Shown here one piece after another: positions 32,893 to 35,406 of a stretch of DNA of 35,406 nt (within the stretch, counting starts at the first letter, position 1; the number at the start of each line of letters is the position of its first letter). This DNA comes from Blastococcus sp. MG754426. GTDB lineage: Bacteria > Actinomycetota > Actinomycetes > Mycobacteriales > Geodermatophilaceae. The stretch spans positions 1-35,406 of the forward strand of contig NZ_SSXC01000041.1 in assembly GCF_021699055.1 (NCBI RefSeq). The letters are read 5' to 3'. A program made the position numbers and the translations under genes. The notes beneath the pieces were generated by a model. It saw only the letters and a list, made by a program, of their open reading frames with translations, was not told the DNA's origin and ran no database searches.

Positions 32893-33816
32893 TCAGGCAC
32901 CCGCTGCCGGCACGGGTTGCCGCAGCCGGCGCAGGTACAGCCCGGCGACGGCGGCGAGCACGAGCAGCCCGCCGAGCAGCGCCAGGGGGGCCAGGCGTTC
33001 GCCCAGCAGGGCGGTGGCCAGCGCCGTGGCGGTCAGCGGTTCCAGCAGCGTGACGATCGAGGCCACCGGGCCCGGCACGCTGCGCAGCCCCGTGAAGAAC
33101 AAGGCGTAGGCCAGCGCGCTCGGGACGACGCCGAGGTACAGCAGCACGCCCAGCGCGACCGGGTCGGTCGTGAGGCGCAGCCCGGTGGCCAGCGCGACGG
33201 GGGTGAGCAGCAGCGCGCCGCCGGCGAAGCCGACGAGGGTCACCGGCACCCCGGCCGGCACCCCGCCGCCGGCCAGCGTGACGACGGCGTAGCCGAGCGC
33301 CGAGCCGACGGCGAGGAGGGCGCCGAGCAGCACCGCCGTCCCGGTGCCCGCCCCGGCCGACACGCCGACGAGCAGGACCAGTCCCACGAGGGCGACGACC
33401 AGGGCGACGACCGTGGGCGCGTCCGGGCGCCCGTGCCCGAGCAGCGTGGCCCCGACGGCGATCAGCAGCGGCGCCAGCCCCAGCGCCACCAGGGTGGCGA
33501 TGCTCACCCCCGCCGTGGCGACCGCGGCGAAGTAGGCCAGCTGGTAGCAGGCGAGCCCGGCGCCGACGAGGGCCAGGCGGACGGTGGTGCCGCGGCCGAG
33601 CGGCGGCAGCGGGCCGGACCGGCGCCGGGCCAGCACCCAGGGGACGAGCAGGGCGACCGCGCCGATGGCCATGCGGTGCCACGCGATGTCGAGGGGGCCG
33701 AGGTCGCTGTGGCGGGCGACGATCGAGCCGCTGAAGCCGGAGGTCCCCCAGAAGAGGGCGGCGAGGACGACGAAGGAGAAGCCGCGGGTGGGCGCGGCGG
33801 CGCTCGGGGTGGTCAT
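32893..33816 (-). CDS. EamA/DMT-family transporter
   Basis: The 307-residue membrane protein has about ten hydrophobic spans in two similar halves, as in the drug/metabolite transporter superfamily. Markers are FSFVVLAALFWGTSGF at the first helix, the WHRMAIGAVALL segment, and VASIVTLLEPLTATALATALLGERL in the second EamA repeat. Members export amino acids, purines or other metabolites; the substrate cannot be predicted. It starts at ATG 33816 and stands alone on its strand between tRNA-Ser and the SRP RNA gene. Confidence 0.88.
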   Translation of the reverse strand: MTTPSAAAPTRGFSFVVLAALFWGTSGFSGSIVARHSDLGPLDIAWHRMAIGAVALLVPWVLARRRSGPLPPLGRGTTVRLALVGAGLACYQLAYFAAVATAGVSIATLVALGLAPLLIAVGATLLGHGRPDAPTVVALVVALVGLVLLVGVSAGAGTGTAVLLGALLAVGSALGYAVVTLAGGGVPAGVPVTLVGFAGGALLLTPVALATGLRLTTDPVALGVLLYLGVVPSALAYALFFTGLRSVPGPVASIVTLLEPLTATALATALLGERLAPLALLGGLLVLAAVAGLYLRRLRQPVPAAGA

Positions 33817-33990
33817 GGTGCTCCAGGGACGGTGGCCGGGACGGGGCTCGTCGGCCGGAGCGCGGGGCGGATCAGCCCGCCGGGCCCCGGCTCAGGAGCG
33901 CGGCGGGGGGAGGACCAGGGAGCACCGGGGCGTCATGCGCGGCAGCGTAGCGGGGCGCGCGCCCGCGGCCCGGGGGGTTTCCTCTACAGT

Positions 33991-34087
33991 GGGTGCCGAC
34001 CCCTCGTGTGGCGTCATCCTGTGAACCTCCCCAGGGCCGGAAGGCAGCAAGGATAAGCGGGCTCTGGCGGGTGCGCGGGGGGTCCTT
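33991..34087 (+). ncRNA. ffs: Signal recognition particle RNA, small bacterial type (4.5S)
   Basis: The conserved domain IV core is present in GAACCTCCCCAGG, GGCCGGAAGGCAGCAAGG and ATAAGC (about 34023-34058). It includes the GGAA tetraloop and the asymmetric loop that bind Ffh. The outer stem pairs GACCCC (about 33998-34003) with GGGGGTC (34077-34083). A TACAGT hexamer (33985-33990) is a plausible -10 box, so the true 5' end may be a few bases inside my left bound. A T/C-rich run (CCTTTCCTTTCTCC) follows the 3' end and may help termination. Position beside dnaX is typical of actinobacteria. Confidence 0.93.
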
Positions 34088-34182
34088 TCCTTTCTCCGGG
34101 CGGGGTCGCGGGACCCCGCGTCGGCGCACACGCTGGGGTGTGGGGCGGCCGTGGCGTCGGCCCCGGCACGTAACCTCGCCCC

Positions 34183-35406
34183 GTGGCACTGGCGCTCTAC
34201 CGGAAGTACCGCCCGGCGACCTTCGCCGAGGTGGTCGGGCAGGAGCACGTCACCGCTCCGCTGGTCAACGCGGTCGACGGCGGCCGGATCAACCACGCCT
34301 ACCTGTTCAGCGGCCCGCGCGGCTGCGGCAAGACCTCCTCGGCGCGCATCCTGGCCCGCTCGCTCAACTGCGAGCAGGGCCCGACGTCCACGCCGTGCGG
34401 GGTCTGCGCCTCCTGCGTCGCCCTGGCGCCGGACGGGCCGGGCTCGCTCGACGTCATCGAGATCGACGCGGCCAGCCACGGTGGTGTGGACGACGCCCGC
34501 GACCTGCGCGAGCGGGCGTTCTTCGCGCCGGTGAGCAGCCGCTACAAGGTCTACATCGTCGACGAGGCGCACATGGTGACCACGCAGGGCTTCAACGCCC
34601 TGCTCAAGGTGGTCGAGGAGCCGCCGGAGTTCCTGGTCTTCGTGTTCGCGACGACGGAGCCGGAGAAGGTGCTGCCGACCATCCGGTCGCGCACCCACCA
34701 CTACCCGTTCCGCCTCGTGCCGCCCACGACGCTGCGCACCCTGCTGGAGCGGACCTGCGAGGCCGAGGGCGTGCAGGTGGAGCCGACGGTGTTCCCGCTG
34801 GTGGTCCGCGCCGGCGGCGGCTCGGTGCGCGACTCGCTGTCGATCCTCGACCAGCTGCTGGCCGGTGCCGGGCCCGAGGGCGTCACCTACAGGAGCGCCG
34901 TCGGCCTGCTCGGCGTCACCGACGACGCCCTGCTCGACGAGACCATCGACGCGCTGGCCGCCCGCGACGCGCCGGGCGTCTTCCGGGCGGTGGACCGGGT
35001 GGTCGAGGCCGGGCACGACCCCCGCCGCTTCGCCACCGACCTGCTCGACCGGCTGCGCGACCTGATCGTGCTCGACGCCGTCCCCGACGCCGGCGGCAAC
35101 GGCCTGCTCGACTGCCCGCCCGACCGGCTGGACCTGATGAACCAGCAGGCGCAGGCGCTCGGCTCGGCCACCCTGTCGCGGATGGCCGACACCGTGCACG
35201 AGGGGCTCACCGAGATGCGCGGGACGACGGCGCCGCGGCTGCTGCTCGAGCTGGTCTGCGCCCGCATGCTGCTCCCGGCCACCGACGGGTCGGCCGCCGC
35301 CACGCTGCAGCGCCTGGAGCGGCTCGAGCGCCGGATGTCGATCGCCGGCGAGCACGCGGGCCGGCCGCAGGAGGAGATCGGCCACCGCGAGAGCGCCCCG
35401 GCCGGC
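34183..35406 (+). CDS. dnaX: DNA polymerase III subunit gamma/tau (3' end outside window)
   Basis: The frame is open from GTG 34183 to the end of the window (408 codons) with no stop, so the C-terminal part is cut off. It starts ALALYRKYRPATFAEVVGQEHV, the standard DnaX opening. Walker A is GPRGCGKTS (K50). The zinc module has C63, C72, C75 and C78. VYIVDEAHM is Walker B, and FVFATTEPEKVLPTIRSR holds sensor 1 and the SRC-like box. Domain III and the start of the linker follow. It is the clamp-loader ATPase of the replisome. The gene follows the SRP RNA by about 95 bases. Confidence 0.96.
   Translation, partial: MALALYRKYRPATFAEVVGQEHVTAPLVNAVDGGRINHAYLFSGPRGCGKTSSARILARSLNCEQGPTSTPCGVCASCVALAPDGPGSLDVIEIDAASHGGVDDARDLRERAFFAPVSSRYKVYIVDEAHMVTTQGFNALLKVVEEPPEFLVFVFATTEPEKVLPTIRSRTHHYPFRLVPPTTLRTLLERTCEAEGVQVEPTVFPLVVRAGGGSVRDSLSILDQLLAGAGPEGVTYRSAVGLLGVTDDALLDETIDALAARDAPGVFRAVDRVVEAGHDPRRFATDLLDRLRDLIVLDAVPDAGGNGLLDCPPDRLDLMNQQAQALGSATLSRMADTVHEGLTEMRGTTAPRLLLELVCARMLLPATDGSAAATLQRLERLERRMSIAGEHAGRPQEEIGHRESAPAG

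Overview
The window is about 35.4 kb of very GC-rich DNA with codons strongly biased to G/C at third positions and frequent GTG starts. Small-type SRP RNA next to dnaX, a tRNA-adenosine-deaminase-associated protein near tadA, a DUF2630 protein and a membrane Ser/Thr kinase point to a high-GC Gram-positive actinobacterium. Geodermatophilaceae or a relative is my guess, made without a database search. Both ends cut genes: a surface protein loses its N-terminus at the left and dnaX loses its C-terminus at the right.

Left block (1-8613, + strand): after the surface-protein remnant comes a catabolic gene set. It has a MarR regulator, a ThDP-dependent decarboxylase/synthase of the benzoylformate decarboxylase/acetolactate synthase type, a tripartite tricarboxylate transporter with two tandem solute-binding proteins (tctC-tctC-tctB-tctA), and both subunits of a 3-oxoadipate-type CoA-transferase (pcaI-pcaJ). 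It reads as uptake and degradation of an aromatic or other carboxylate that drains toward the beta-ketoadipate pathway.

Centre (8991-19664): seven + strand genes overlap by four bases each and encode a complete route to an ADP-heptose plus the transferases to use it. They are a GT2 glycosyltransferase fused to a GmhB-type phosphatase, two GT9 heptosyltransferase-like proteins, two GT4 glycosyltransferases, a GmhA-type isomerase and a bifunctional HldE. Facing them on the - strand are a membrane-anchored VWA protein with a solute-binding-like region and a UDP-glucuronate decarboxylase (UDP-xylose synthase). I see no HldD epimerase and no lipid A or Kdo gene. A related 20-bp inverted-repeat motif lies upstream of both the heptose operon and the decarboxylase gene. 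This cluster is the most unusual part of the window: a heptose-containing surface glycan or secondary product in a Gram-positive.

Right of that (19896-26641): a branched-chain-amino-acid-type ABC transporter operon (livG-F-H-M-K, - strand) is divergent from a PucR-type regulator. Their 344-bp shared upstream region carries a duplicated module with identical internal spacing.

Far right (26717-35406): housekeeping genes. They are DUF2630 and prephenate dehydrogenase (-), a chain of O-methyltransferase, deaminase-associated protein, HAD hydrolase and tadA (+), tRNA-Ser(CGA), a Ser/Thr kinase with a small upstream partner (-), tRNA-Ser(GGA), an EamA permease (-), SRP RNA (+) and dnaX (+). Strong hairpins mark several convergent gene ends. 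I found no CRISPR array, insertion sequence, prophage gene or integration site.
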